Position numbers and translations under genes: made by a program. Source: Pedobacter puniceum (GTDB taxonomy: Bacteria > Bacteroidota > Bacteroidia > Sphingobacteriales > Sphingobacteriaceae). Taken from it: 64,000 nucleotides of DNA. Under the pieces are notes generated by a model. That model was given only the letters and a program-made list of their open reading frames with translations. It ran no database searches and was not told the origin of the DNA. This document shows, in pieces, positions 18,689-26,993 of this stretch. The stretch covers positions 1 to 64,000 of the forward strand of contig NZ_WKJI01000007.1 of the NCBI RefSeq assembly GCF_009674685.1. The letters are read 5' to 3'. How positions within the stretch are numbered: the first letter of the stretch is position 1; each line of letters starts with the position of its first letter.

Positions 18689-18797
18689 GGCCTTAAAACG
18701 TTAACAATAAAAAATGAAACTTAATTTTAAACACCTTACTTAAAGCCGTGTTTAATTTTAAAATCCGATATAGAAACCAAACAAACAACTCAAACAA

Positions 18798-19865
18798 ATG
18801 AAACATAACTTTGGCGCTGGTCCATGTATTTTACCACAAGAAGTATTTAAACAAGCTTCACAAGCAGTATTAAATTTTAACGATACAGGCTTGTCTATTC
18901 TGGAAATATCACACCGTAGTAAAGAGTTTATTGCTGTATCAGAAGATGCTATTAAAATTGTTAAAGAATTAATGAATGTACCAGAAGGTTATTCGGTTCT
19001 TTTCTTACAAGGTGGTGCAAGTTTACAGTTTGCCATGGTAGCTATGAATTTACTTCAAGAAGGTAAAAAAGCTGCTTATTTAGAGACTGGAGTTTGGGCT
19101 AAAAAAGCTATTAAAGAAGCTAAATTATTTGGTGAAGTAGAAATCGTAGCTTCTTCAAAAGACGCTAATTTTAATTTCATCCCTAAAGGATACACCATTC
19201 CAGAAGATGCGGCTTATTTCCACATTACTTCTAACAATACCATTTATGGTACAGAGCTTTTTGATATTCCAAAAACCAATGTTCCTGTGGTTTGCGATAT
19301 GTCTTCTGATATTTTTAGCAGGGTGATAAACGTTGCAGATTTTGATTTGATATACGCTGGTGCTCAGAAAAATATTGGTCCGGCTGGTGCAACTTTAGTA
19401 ATTGTAAAAGACGAGATTTTAGGTAAAGTTAACAGAACTATTCCTTCTATGTTAGACTATAAAGTACATATTGAAGGAGAGTCTATGTACAATACGCCAC
19501 CTGTTTTCTCTATTTATGTTTCTTTATTGAACTTAAAATGGTTAAAATCTAAAGGTGGTATAGCAGCTATAGAAAAAGAAAATATCGCTAAAGCTGAGGC
19601 CTTATATCAAGAAATTGATAGAAACCCATTCTTTAAAGGAACAGCAGCAGTTGAAGATCGCTCTAGAATGAACGTTTGCTTTGTGATGGAAAATCCAGAA
19701 TTAGAGAAAGATTTCTTAAAACTTGCAGAAGAAAAAGGTTGTGTAGGTATCAAAGGACATAGAAGTGTTGGTGGTTTTAGAGCATCTATTTACAATGCTT
19801 TACCTATCACAAGCGTTCATGTATTGATAGAGGCTATGCAAGAATTTGCTGAAAAGCATAAATAA
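18798..19865 (+). CDS. serC: Phosphoserine aminotransferase
   Basis: PLP enzyme that converts 3-phosphohydroxypyruvate plus glutamate to phosphoserine, step two of serine biosynthesis; the same enzyme can act in pyridoxal phosphate synthesis. It is 355 residues, full length. The opening [11 protein letters not shown], the LQGGASLQF phosphate-binding stretch, the SSDIFSR segment and [11 protein letters not shown] with the PLP lysine are all present, and [12 protein letters not shown] closes it. It is followed by serA after a 111-nt gap filled with short repeats, so the two steps of the pathway are adjacent in order SerC-SerA. Confidence 0.96.
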   Translation: MKHNFGAGPCILPQEVFKQASQAVLNFNDTGLSILEISHRSKEFIAVSEDAIKIVKELMNVPEGYSVLFLQGGASLQFAMVAMNLLQEGKKAAYLETGVWAKKAIKEAKLFGEVEIVASSKDANFNFIPKGYTIPEDAAYFHITSNNTIYGTELFDIPKTNVPVVCDMSSDIFSRVINVADFDLIYAGAQKNIGPAGATLVIVKDEILGKVNRTIPSMLDYKVHIEGESMYNTPPVFSIYVSLLNLKWLKSKGGIAAIEKENIAKAEALYQEIDRNPFFKGTAAVEDRSRMNVCFVMENPELEKDFLKLAEEKGCVGIKGHRSVGGFRASIYNALPITSVHVLIEAMQEFAEKHK

Positions 19866-19873
19866 CATCGATT

Positions 19874-19936
19874 TGAGAAGTGAGATAAGAGATTTGAGAT
19901 TGTTGAACGGTCTCAAATCTTAATACTCACCTCTCA
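19874..19936. repeat. Imperfect inverted repeat and short direct repeats between serC and serA
   Basis: Arms 19874-19899 and 19911-19936 (26 nt each) match at about 19 positions, with the outer TGAGA/GTGAG and inner ATTTGAGA blocks exact, around an 11-nt loop. The word TCAAATCTTA also occurs three times (19913, 19941, 19955). No T-run follows. It could be an mRNA-processing or stabilising structure, or a simple-sequence spacer expansion. Confidence 0.65.
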
Positions 19937-19976
19937 ATAATCAAATCTTAAAACTCAAATCTTAAATAAAAACAAC

Positions 19977-20924
19977 ATGAGAATCTTAGCAAATGATGGT
20001 ATAGATCCAATAGGAAAAAAACTACTGGAAGAAGCCGGAATTGAAGTTGACACCCAGAACATCCCACAAGAAGAATTAGCTTCTAAATTAAATGCTTATG
20101 ATGGTATCACAGTAAGAAGTGCAACCAAAGTAAGAAAAGAGCTTATTGACGCTTGTCCTAACATTAAAGTTATTGGTCGTGGTGGTGTTGGTATGGATAA
20201 TATTGATGTAGAATATGCAAGAAGCAAAGGTGTTGCAGTAGTGAATACGCCAGCATCATCATCATTATCTGTTGCCGAGTTGGTATTTACTCACCTTTTT
20301 AATGGTGTAAGATTTGTTTACGATGCTAACCGTAAAATGCCTGTTGAAGGAGCTAATCAATTTAATAACCTTAAAAAAGCTTATGCAAAAGGTAGCGAGT
20401 TAAGAGGTAAAAGCATTGGTATAATAGGTTTTGGCAGAATTGGTAGAGAAACTGCTAAAGTTGCCTTAGGTTTAGGTATGGATGTTTTAGCTTATGATTT
20501 AAGTGAAGTACCTGCTTCTTTAACCTTAGAGCTTTCTGGAAATATTAAAGTTGAAGTTCCTGTAAAAAAAGTAAGCCTAGAAGAGTTAATTTCTCAAGCT
20601 GATTTTATCAGTATTCATACACCTTTCATAGAAAAACCTTTATTAGGTAAAGAAGAGTTTGAGAAAATGAAAAAAGGTGTAGGTATTGTAAACTGCTCTA
20701 GAGGTGGTACTATAGATGAAGAAGCTTTAATTGAAGCGCTTGATAGTGGCCAGGTTGCCTTTGCTGGTTTAGATGTTTTTGATAACGAACCAACACCTAG
20801 AACTGCTATTTTACAACATCCAAAAATCTCTTTAACTCCGCACATTGGTGCTTCAACTAACGAGGCTCAAGAAAGAATAGGGGTAGAGCTTGCTAATTTA
20901 GTTATTGATGTTTTAAAAGGATAA
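19977..20924 (+). CDS. serA: D-3-phosphoglycerate dehydrogenase
   Basis: NAD-dependent enzyme for the first step of serine biosynthesis. At 315 residues it is the short form: substrate and nucleotide-binding domains only, without the C-terminal ACT domain that gives serine feedback in longer versions. Visible are the ITVRSATKV and GRGGVGMDNID segments, the Rossmann motif GIIGFGRIGRETAK, the catalytic region NCSRGGTIDEEAL, and the catalytic HIGAST. It is co-oriented with serC and ends at a terminator. Other 2-hydroxyacid dehydrogenases are possible in principle, but the context argues for SerA. Confidence 0.93.
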   Translation: MRILANDGIDPIGKKLLEEAGIEVDTQNIPQEELASKLNAYDGITVRSATKVRKELIDACPNIKVIGRGGVGMDNIDVEYARSKGVAVVNTPASSSLSVAELVFTHLFNGVRFVYDANRKMPVEGANQFNNLKKAYAKGSELRGKSIGIIGFGRIGRETAKVALGLGMDVLAYDLSEVPASLTLELSGNIKVEVPVKKVSLEELISQADFISIHTPFIEKPLLGKEEFEKMKKGVGIVNCSRGGTIDEEALIEALDSGQVAFAGLDVFDNEPTPRTAILQHPKISLTPHIGASTNEAQERIGVELANLVIDVLKG

Positions 20925-20947
20925 AATCCTTTTTTTATCATAAAGTT

Positions 20948-20981
20948 AAAAGCCCGATATTTTAAATATCGGGCTTTTTTA
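20948..20981 (+). terminator. Rho-independent terminator of serC-serA
   Basis: Near-perfect palindrome: AAAAGCCCGATATTT pairs with AAATATCGGGCTTTT around a central T, then a further T-run. Being symmetrical, it can also serve the small gene on the minus strand that ends at 21000. Confidence 0.92.
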
Positions 20982-20999
20982 TGTTAAACAGAATTTATT

Positions 21000-21146
21000 T
21001 TAATCTAAAGCATTAAGCAATACCCAATACCTATAGCCTGTTAAGGCCTGCTCAAACTTACTGAGTTTAGATGGGTCTTTTTGATATAAGCTGGGTAGTA
21101 CAAGCTTATTTACTTTATTTAGGAACCTAAAGAATTTCTTCTTCAT
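21000..21146 (-). CDS. Small basic protein of 48 residues
   Basis: A short open frame with ATG at 21146 and stop at 21000. The product begins MKKKFFRFLNKVNKLVLPS and ends YRYWVLLNALD. It is rich in Lys and aromatic residues and has no signal peptide or clear membrane helix. I recall similar short proteins (pattern KxNKxxLPS ... WR/YRYxV) being encoded widely in Bacteroidota, sometimes labelled SsrA-binding protein without good reason; this recollection is not checked. Its start lies 16 nt from the end of the metallo-hydrolase gene, so it may be the last gene of that minus-strand transcript. Function unknown. Confidence 0.65.
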   Translation of the reverse strand: MKKKFFRFLNKVNKLVLPSLYQKDPSKLSKFEQALTGYRYWVLLNALD

Positions 21147-21162
21147 AACATCTTTTTAAGGT

Positions 21163-22563
21163 TTAAAGCTCAAATATCATTCCTTTTTCTGGTATTACAG
21201 CTTCATATCCATCATCTTTTAAAGCGCTTTGTAAGGCTAGCATACTTTCCTGCTCGCCATGCACCAAGAATATTTTCTTTAAGCCTTCTTTTGGAATGGC
21301 TTTTATATACTCCATGATGCCGTTTTGGTCTGCATGTCCGCTTAGTTGGTCTGTTTTTTTGATGGTAGCAAAAACAGATAAATCACGCCCTCTTAACCGC
21401 ACTACGGCGTCGCCTCTGAGTAAACGATATCCTAAAGTATTTTTAGCACAATAGCCTATGAATAGGATGGTAGCATAAAAATTTTGGATATTATAGAAAA
21501 GGTGATCTTGTATTCTACCCCCTTCTAGCATTCCGGCTGATGAAATGATGATACAAGGCTCAAAATGGTTAGAAATCTCTTTACTTTCTTTAAGCTCTTT
21601 TACATAAGATAAATTAGCGAATTCAAACTCATCACCATTTTTTTGGTAAAAAGATCTTGCATCTTCATTTACATATTTATGATGCTTTCTATAAATATCA
21701 GTAGCCATAATAGCCATAGGGCTATCCACAAAAACTGGTACTGGTGGTAATAGGTTTTTAGAGAATATTTTATTTAGGGTATAAACCAAAGATTGGGTTC
21801 TTCCTACACTAAAAGCCGGAATAATTAAACGACCAGGTTGGTTAATGCAAGTTTCTTTTATAACCTTAATAAGCGTTTCTTCAATGCTTTCTGTTGCAGT
21901 GTGTAAACGCCCTCCGTAGGTAGATTCTGTTACCAGAAAATCTGTTTCTGGCAAATTTTCCGGATTGATGAGTACCGGATAATTTTTTCTACCTATATCG
22001 CCTGTAAAGGCAATGGTTTTTGTTTTACCAGCTTCTGTTATTTTGAAGTGTACAGCTGCAGCACCTAATAAGTGCCCAGTAGGGATAAATTGTATCTCTA
22101 TATCTTCTCTTATTTGAAAAGGCTTATTAAAACCGATGGTTACTATCCTATCGGTAGTATCCATGACATGTTTTTGAAGATATAAAGGTTGTTGCTGCTG
22201 ATCGTGATGATGTTTTTTAGAACGTCTTTTAAATGGTTTTTTCTTTAGTTTACCTAAAAATATATTTACAGAATCTGCTAATAGCAGTTGTGTTAAATCT
22301 GCCGTTGGAGGCGTACATAAAATTTGCCCTTCAAAGCCTAATCTTACTAAAGTAGGTAAATTACCAGAGTGATCTATATGTGCATGTGTAAGCACCACTA
22401 AATCTATCTCTGATGGTAAAAAAGGAAAATTTATATTCTCTATTAGGTTAACATTATTTTCATAATCTAAACCACAATCTATCAAGATCTTATAGTTATT
22501 TACCTCAAGCAAATGCATGCTTCCGGTAACTTGCTGCGCAGCACCCCAAACAGTTAATTTCAT
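21163..22563 (-). CDS. MBL-fold beta-CASP metallo-hydrolase (RNA-type)
   Basis: Zinc-dependent nuclease-like protein of 466 residues, related to archaeal and bacterial CPSF73/RNase-like enzymes. The metallo-beta-lactamase motif is THAHIDHSG (His60, His62, Asp64, His65). Further motifs are the ligand region PTGHLLGAAA, TFTGD-type IAFTGDIGRKN, the beta-CASP insertion with VDSPMAIMAT, and the C-terminal SGHADQNG and FLVHGEQESM segments. Between about residues 108 and 132 there is an odd, strongly basic insert with KKHHHDQQQQ. The likely role is RNA processing or decay. It is followed by the 48-residue gene and preceded by the ABC exporter, all on the minus strand. Confidence 0.88.
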   Translation of the reverse strand: MKLTVWGAAQQVTGSMHLLEVNNYKILIDCGLDYENNVNLIENINFPFLPSEIDLVVLTHAHIDHSGNLPTLVRLGFEGQILCTPPTADLTQLLLADSVNIFLGKLKKKPFKRRSKKHHHDQQQQPLYLQKHVMDTTDRIVTIGFNKPFQIREDIEIQFIPTGHLLGAAAVHFKITEAGKTKTIAFTGDIGRKNYPVLINPENLPETDFLVTESTYGGRLHTATESIEETLIKVIKETCINQPGRLIIPAFSVGRTQSLVYTLNKIFSKNLLPPVPVFVDSPMAIMATDIYRKHHKYVNEDARSFYQKNGDEFEFANLSYVKELKESKEISNHFEPCIIISSAGMLEGGRIQDHLFYNIQNFYATILFIGYCAKNTLGYRLLRGDAVVRLRGRDLSVFATIKKTDQLSGHADQNGIMEYIKAIPKEGLKKIFLVHGEQESMLALQSALKDDGYEAVIPEKGMIFEL

Positions 22564-22588
22564 AAATAATAGCTTGCTTTAAATGAGT

Positions 22589-24415
22589 TTATACTTCAAA
22601 CTGAAGCGCACTTAAATGCTTGTATAAACCTTCTTCATTCTTAATAAGTTCTTCATGAGAACCACTTTCTACAACTTTACCTTGGTCTAAAACAATAATT
22701 TTATTAGCCTCTCTTATAGTTGATAACCTATGGGCAATAATGATGGATGTTCTACCTTTCATTAATATTTCTAACGCTTCTTGAACCAGTCTTTCAGATT
22801 CTGAATCTAAAGAAGAAGTAGCTTCATCTAAAATTAATATAGCAGGGTCTTTTAATAAAGCTCTTGCAATAGCAATTCTTTGTCTTTGTCCGCCCGATAA
22901 TTTCACACCTCTTTCGCCTACTACGGTGTCATAACCTTCTGGGAAACCTATAATAAACCTGTGGGCATTGGCTTGTTGTGCAGCTTTGATAATTTCGTCT
23001 TTAGTAGCATTTAGCTTGCCATAAGCTATGTTCTCTAAAATGGTCCCACCAAATAAGATAACATCTTGTGGTACTATGGCTACTTGTTGCCTAATATCTG
23101 TTAAAGCATAGTTGTTGGCTGGCTTACCATCAAAAAGTATTTCTCCTTTTTGAGCTTCGTAGAATTTTAAAATTAAACCCGCTATGGTAGATTTACCAGC
23201 ACCAGATGGCCCCACAATAGCAATTTTCTCTCCGGCTTGGGCGTCAAAAGATATCCCGTTTAAAACGGTAATTTCTTTTCTTGAAGGATAAGCAAATTCT
23301 ATATCCTTAAAGCTTAAACTGCCTTGTATTTTTTCTTTGATTTTATTTTCTGATTCATGAATAGAAATAGCTTCGTTTTTTTCATCTAGTATTTCTAGAA
23401 CTCTTTCTGATGCACCAATAGCTTTCTGGATATTAGCATATAAATCAGGGAAGCTACCCATAGCTGCCCCCACAAAAATAGAATAAAGTACATAGGCCAA
23501 TAAATCTTCTACCTGTAGTGCACCGCTTTCTACCAAAACAGAGCCATACCAGATAACACCTAAAATAGCGCCAAACAAGCAAAATATTATAAAGGCAGCA
23601 AAACCACCACGGTAATTGGCTCCTCTAATAGCTATGCTAACAACCTCTTTTAAACTTTTACTATACCTGTTAGCTTCATAGGCTTCGTTAACAAAAGCCT
23701 TTACGTTGCCTATACCTTGTAAGGTTTCTTCTACAACCGTATTAGATTCTGCTAGTTTATCTTGTGCATCTCTAGATATTTTTCTGATTTTTTTACCAAA
23801 AATAACTCCGGCTAAAACGATAATAGGTAATATAGAAAGATTAAATAATGTGAGTTTCCCTGAGGTGATGATTAATAAAGTTATGCCACCTATCAATAAA
23901 ATAACCTGTCTAATAATTTCTGCTAGGGTAGTAGTGATGGTGTCTTGTATTTGAGATAAATCTGCCGATATCCTGCTATTTAGCTCGCCCACTCTTCTGT
24001 TTGCAAAGAAATTCATGGGTAAGGTTATCATCTTAAAATAGGTTTCTTTTCTAATATCAGCTAAAGCTTTTTCTGCTACCTCAACAAATAGCCTAATTCT
24101 GAAAAATGAAACAAAAGATTGAATAAATAAAATCCCAAAAGCCAAAAAACCAATTTCATTAACGGTTTGCGGTAAAAAACTATAATCTGAAGGGTTTCCT
24201 TGGGCATTACCAACCATCACTTTTATTAAAGCCGGAAAAGCTAATGCGGTAAGGCTAGATAGGAATAAGAAAATCATCCCAACTAAAAATTTAGCTCTGT
24301 AGGGTTTTAAAAATTTTAATAAGCCCGAAATTTTGTTTAAAGATTCCTTGTTTATTTTTGCCTTTGGTAACTCGGCTTCTTGTGAACTACTGCTGTTAAA
24401 TCTATTTCTTGCCAT
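22589..24415 (-). CDS. ABC exporter, fused permease and ATPase (MsbA-type)
   Basis: Half-transporter of 608 residues that works as a dimer in the inner membrane. The N-terminal region holds six membrane helices, with the first about residue 45-65. The ATPase has Walker A GPSGAGKST, the Q-loop VPQDVILFGG, signature LSGGQRQRIA, Walker B ILILDEATSSLD and the H-loop IAHRLST. The fold matches lipid and drug exporters of the MsbA/LmrA group; substrate unknown. I use ATG 24415 (MARNRFNSSSS). A TTG 15 codons further upstream (24460) is possible but overlaps a repeated AACGnCGTT motif that looks regulatory. Confidence 0.9.
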   Translation of the reverse strand: MARNRFNSSSSQEAELPKAKINKESLNKISGLLKFLKPYRAKFLVGMIFLFLSSLTALAFPALIKVMVGNAQGNPSDYSFLPQTVNEIGFLAFGILFIQSFVSFFRIRLFVEVAEKALADIRKETYFKMITLPMNFFANRRVGELNSRISADLSQIQDTITTTLAEIIRQVILLIGGITLLIITSGKLTLFNLSILPIIVLAGVIFGKKIRKISRDAQDKLAESNTVVEETLQGIGNVKAFVNEAYEANRYSKSLKEVVSIAIRGANYRGGFAAFIIFCLFGAILGVIWYGSVLVESGALQVEDLLAYVLYSIFVGAAMGSFPDLYANIQKAIGASERVLEILDEKNEAISIHESENKIKEKIQGSLSFKDIEFAYPSRKEITVLNGISFDAQAGEKIAIVGPSGAGKSTIAGLILKFYEAQKGEILFDGKPANNYALTDIRQQVAIVPQDVILFGGTILENIAYGKLNATKDEIIKAAQQANAHRFIIGFPEGYDTVVGERGVKLSGGQRQRIAIARALLKDPAILILDEATSSLDSESERLVQEALEILMKGRTSIIIAHRLSTIREANKIIVLDQGKVVESGSHEELIKNEEGLYKHLSALQFEV

Positions 24416-24427
24416 CTTAAAATGAAA

Positions 24428-24454
24428 AACGCCGTTAGGATTGGTAACGACGTT
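24428..24454. promoter_or_regulatory. Paired AACGnCGTT palindromes upstream of ABC exporter
   Basis: AACGCCGTT (24428-24436) and AACGACGTT (24446-24454), each a palindrome around its middle base, are spaced 18 bp centre to centre, just ahead of the exporter start. This is the layout of a two-site operator, but no binding protein can be named. Confidence 0.35.
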
Positions 24455-24483
24455 CAACAAAAATAAGCTTTTAAAATTTTATT

Positions 24484-24993
24484 CTATTTGTTCTGGTAAA
24501 TTTTACGGTATATAAACACTCCAAGTCCTAAAGTGAATGTCAAGAATAAGAAAAATAAGGTTTGATAGGTGTGAAGGTTATTTTCTATTTCATCAAGCTC
24601 ATTTTTAATTCTTTCTCTATCATTTTCTAATTTATTGATGGTGCGCATATAAGCCAAATTGCGACTTTCTGATTCTTTAGACTGGCTGAGTACTTTTTCC
24701 TGCTCAAATGTTTTATAATCAAGCAGTGTTTTGGTTTCTTTTAGAATCTCATTATCAGTTTGGATGATTTCTATCAAGATATCGATGCTCTTTTGCATAT
24801 CTCTTTTGGTTTTAAAACCAAAAATTCCTGTTCTCGTATCTAAGCTCTCTGCATATAAACCAAATTTATTGCTTCTAGCATCTAGCATTCCATTTATTTT
24901 ATTGCGTTGGAGTTGATATGCCAAACTATCGCTTTGTGTATTAGCAAATAGGCTAGTAGAGCATAACATCAATAAACCCAAAATGTATTTCAT
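24484..24993 (-). CDS. Exported coiled-coil protein with C-terminal membrane anchor
   Basis: Protein of 169 residues whose family I do not recognise. It has a signal peptide (MKYILGLLMLCSTSLFA), a charged helical body of about 110 residues that looks coiled-coil (heptad-like stretch KLENDRERIKNELDEIENN), and a single hydrophobic helix near the end (LFFLFLTFTLGLGVFIY) followed by a short basic tail. This predicts a periplasmic coiled-coil tethered to the inner membrane. An in-frame ATG at 25017 would add 8 residues (MDAKKNYI) and is less likely. It lies between the ABC exporter and the DUF62 gene on the same strand and may assist the exporter (inference only). Confidence 0.7.
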   Translation of the reverse strand: MKYILGLLMLCSTSLFANTQSDSLAYQLQRNKINGMLDARSNKFGLYAESLDTRTGIFGFKTKRDMQKSIDILIEIIQTDNEILKETKTLLDYKTFEQEKVLSQSKESESRNLAYMRTINKLENDRERIKNELDEIENNLHTYQTLFFLFLTFTLGLGVFIYRKIYQNK

Positions 24994-25040
24994 TATGTAA
25001 TTTTTTTTAGCATCCATAACGGTAGAAAATGCTATGTATT

Positions 25041-25817
25041 TTAATGGAACTCAATCCTAATCATATCGTTAATATGTAAGCCTAATAAACCACTTGCTTT
25101 ACCTTTATTGATAGCAATTTCTAAGTGGTTAGAGATGCCAAATAAGCATAATTTTTCTCCCTCCGGAACTTCATTATAGTGCCAGCTTAATTGGTTTATG
25201 GTTTCATTCCTCTTGAATGATAAAGTGAAGTTTCTACCTTTTTGGACTTTCGTAAACAAATCTTTACTCACATTGGTAACTACATTTTGGAAAGAATCTA
25301 TAAAAATAACACTTCCTTTTATCATGTCTTTTTCTATCACCGGATGTAGGTGCATCCTATGTTCTATACCAGATGTTGGAATGCCAATTTCTGCTAGTTT
25401 TCCGCCTTTAGCGAGATGACAGGCAGCTTTTACAAATATATCAGCCAATGGGAAATGCAAAAATTTAAGGTCTTGCATGATATTTATCTCTACAATTTCT
25501 TCAGGTGTGTCATCAAAAATTAAAGAGAAAATTCCGTTATCAGAGCCAACAAAATAATGTCCTTTGTATTTTATGGCAAGGTATTTATTATCTTCACTGT
25601 AAACGGTATCAATACCTATCAGATGTACTGTACCTTTTGGAAAGTAGTTGAAGCAATTTTTAAGGATAAAAGCAGCTCTCGAAATATTGAAAGCTTGAAT
25701 TTCATGGGTGATATCAATTATATTAACGTCAGGCAAAGTACTCAGTATACTCCCCTTAAGGGCAGCCTGATAAAAATCTTTATAACCTAAGTCAGTAGTT
25801 AATGTAATAATTGCCAT
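25041..25817 (-). CDS. SAM hydroxide adenosyltransferase (DUF62 family)
   Basis: Enzyme of 258 residues in the family that splits S-adenosylmethionine with water to adenosine and methionine, related to fluorinase and chlorinase. The N-terminal domain opens with ITLTTDLGYKDFYQAALKG, and IDITHEI and VGSDNGIFS match conserved family positions. The C-terminal beta-barrel region includes IFIDSFQNVVTN. No halide-specific insertion is evident. Its physiological role is unsettled; control of SAM level is one idea. It is transcribed divergently from phoH. Confidence 0.88.
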   Translation of the reverse strand: MAIITLTTDLGYKDFYQAALKGSILSTLPDVNIIDITHEIQAFNISRAAFILKNCFNYFPKGTVHLIGIDTVYSEDNKYLAIKYKGHYFVGSDNGIFSLIFDDTPEEIVEINIMQDLKFLHFPLADIFVKAACHLAKGGKLAEIGIPTSGIEHRMHLHPVIEKDMIKGSVIFIDSFQNVVTNVSKDLFTKVQKGRNFTLSFKRNETINQLSWHYNEVPEGEKLCLFGISNHLEIAINKGKASGLLGLHINDMIRIEFH

Positions 25818-25918
25818 TAAATTTGTGAATATTTATTCTTAATCTTGCATTACAAGAACAATGCTACAAATATTAAATTTTTAATTCAGATAAATATCAG
25901 GAACATAAAATCTCTAAC

Positions 25919-26887
25919 TTGAACGAACTAAAAATTACCTTAGAATCTGTTAACCCAGCGGTGCTTTGGGGGCCAAATAATGAATACTTTGAGTTGATAA
26001 AGCGCTCATTTCCAAAGATTAAGGTTGTTGCCCGAGGTAACGAGCTTAAAGCTTTAGGCGATGAAAGTGAGCTGATAAATTTTAATGAAAAAATTTCGGC
26101 TATTATCAACCACCTTGATAAATACCAGAATTTATCTACCAATGATATTGAGTCTCTTCTAGGAGCAACTGCTTTATCCTCATCAAAAGAGGCTGCTAAA
26201 GAAGGTGGCGAGGCTAATGCTTCTTCATCAGAAGTGATTGTTTTTGGACCTAATGGCATTATGGTGAAGGCCAGAACGGCAAACCAAAGAAGAATGGTAA
26301 GTAGTATCAATAACAATGATGTATTGTTTGCTATTGGTCCGGCTGGTACAGGTAAAACTTACACCGCTGTTGCTTTGGCCGTTAGAGCTTTAAAGAACAA
26401 AGAAATTAAAAGAATTATTCTTACAAGACCAGCAGTAGAGGCAGGAGAAAACTTAGGTTTTTTACCCGGCGATTTAAAAGAGAAGATAGACCCTTATTTA
26501 AGACCGCTTTATGATGCCTTAGATGATATGATTCCGGCAGAAAAGCTAAAAACATATTTAGAGAATAGAACTATAGAAATTGCACCTTTAGCATTTATGC
26601 GTGGTAGAACCTTAGATAACTGCTTTGTTATTTTAGATGAGGCCCAAAATGCTACAGATATGCAGTTGAAGATGTTTTTAACCAGAATGGGTCCAACGGC
26701 TAAATTTATTGTTACTGGTGATGTTACCCAGATAGACTTACCTAAAAAGCAACAATCTGGCTTGCATAACGCCCTACGTATTTTAGCAGACATTAAAGGG
26801 ATAGAAATTATTTATTTAAGTGGAGCCGATGTGGTAAGACATAAGTTGGTAAAGAAAATACTAGAAGCTTACGGAGATATTCAATAA
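25919..26887 (+). CDS. PhoH-like ATPase
   Basis: Cytoplasmic P-loop ATPase of 322 residues, PhoH family. An N-terminal region of about 110 residues resembles the KH-like part of PhoL-type proteins. Walker A is GPAGTGKT (140-147), Walker B FVILDEAQNA (about 234-243), and the conserved TGDVTQIDLP follows. Family members are linked to RNA metabolism and ribosome maturation. The frame starts at TTG 25919; there is no ATG near it and the reading NELKITLESVNPAVLWG fits relatives, so the TTG start is likely real. purC follows after a repeat-filled gap. Confidence 0.9.
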   Translation: MNELKITLESVNPAVLWGPNNEYFELIKRSFPKIKVVARGNELKALGDESELINFNEKISAIINHLDKYQNLSTNDIESLLGATALSSSKEAAKEGGEANASSSEVIVFGPNGIMVKARTANQRRMVSSINNNDVLFAIGPAGTGKTYTAVALAVRALKNKEIKRIILTRPAVEAGENLGFLPGDLKEKIDPYLRPLYDALDDMIPAEKLKTYLENRTIEIAPLAFMRGRTLDNCFVILDEAQNATDMQLKMFLTRMGPTAKFIVTGDVTQIDLPKKQQSGLHNALRILADIKGIEIIYLSGADVVRHKLVKKILEAYGDIQ

Positions 26888-26941
26888 GTTAAAAGTAGAA
26901 AAGTAGAAAGTTAAAAGTTATAAGTAGAAAGTTGATAGTTT
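26888..26941. repeat. Short quasi-tandem repeat after phoH
   Basis: GTTAAAAGT occurs at 26888 and 26910. AAGTAGAA occurs at 26893, 26901 and 26922, the last two extended to AAGTAGAAAGTT 21 nt apart. The whole spacer is built from A, G and T with almost no C. It resembles, in style though not in sequence, the repeats between serC and serA. Confidence 0.7.
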
Positions 26942-26993
26942 GGATAAGCTTAATAGAGTATTCATACTAACTACCCCATACCTACTAAAAAGA

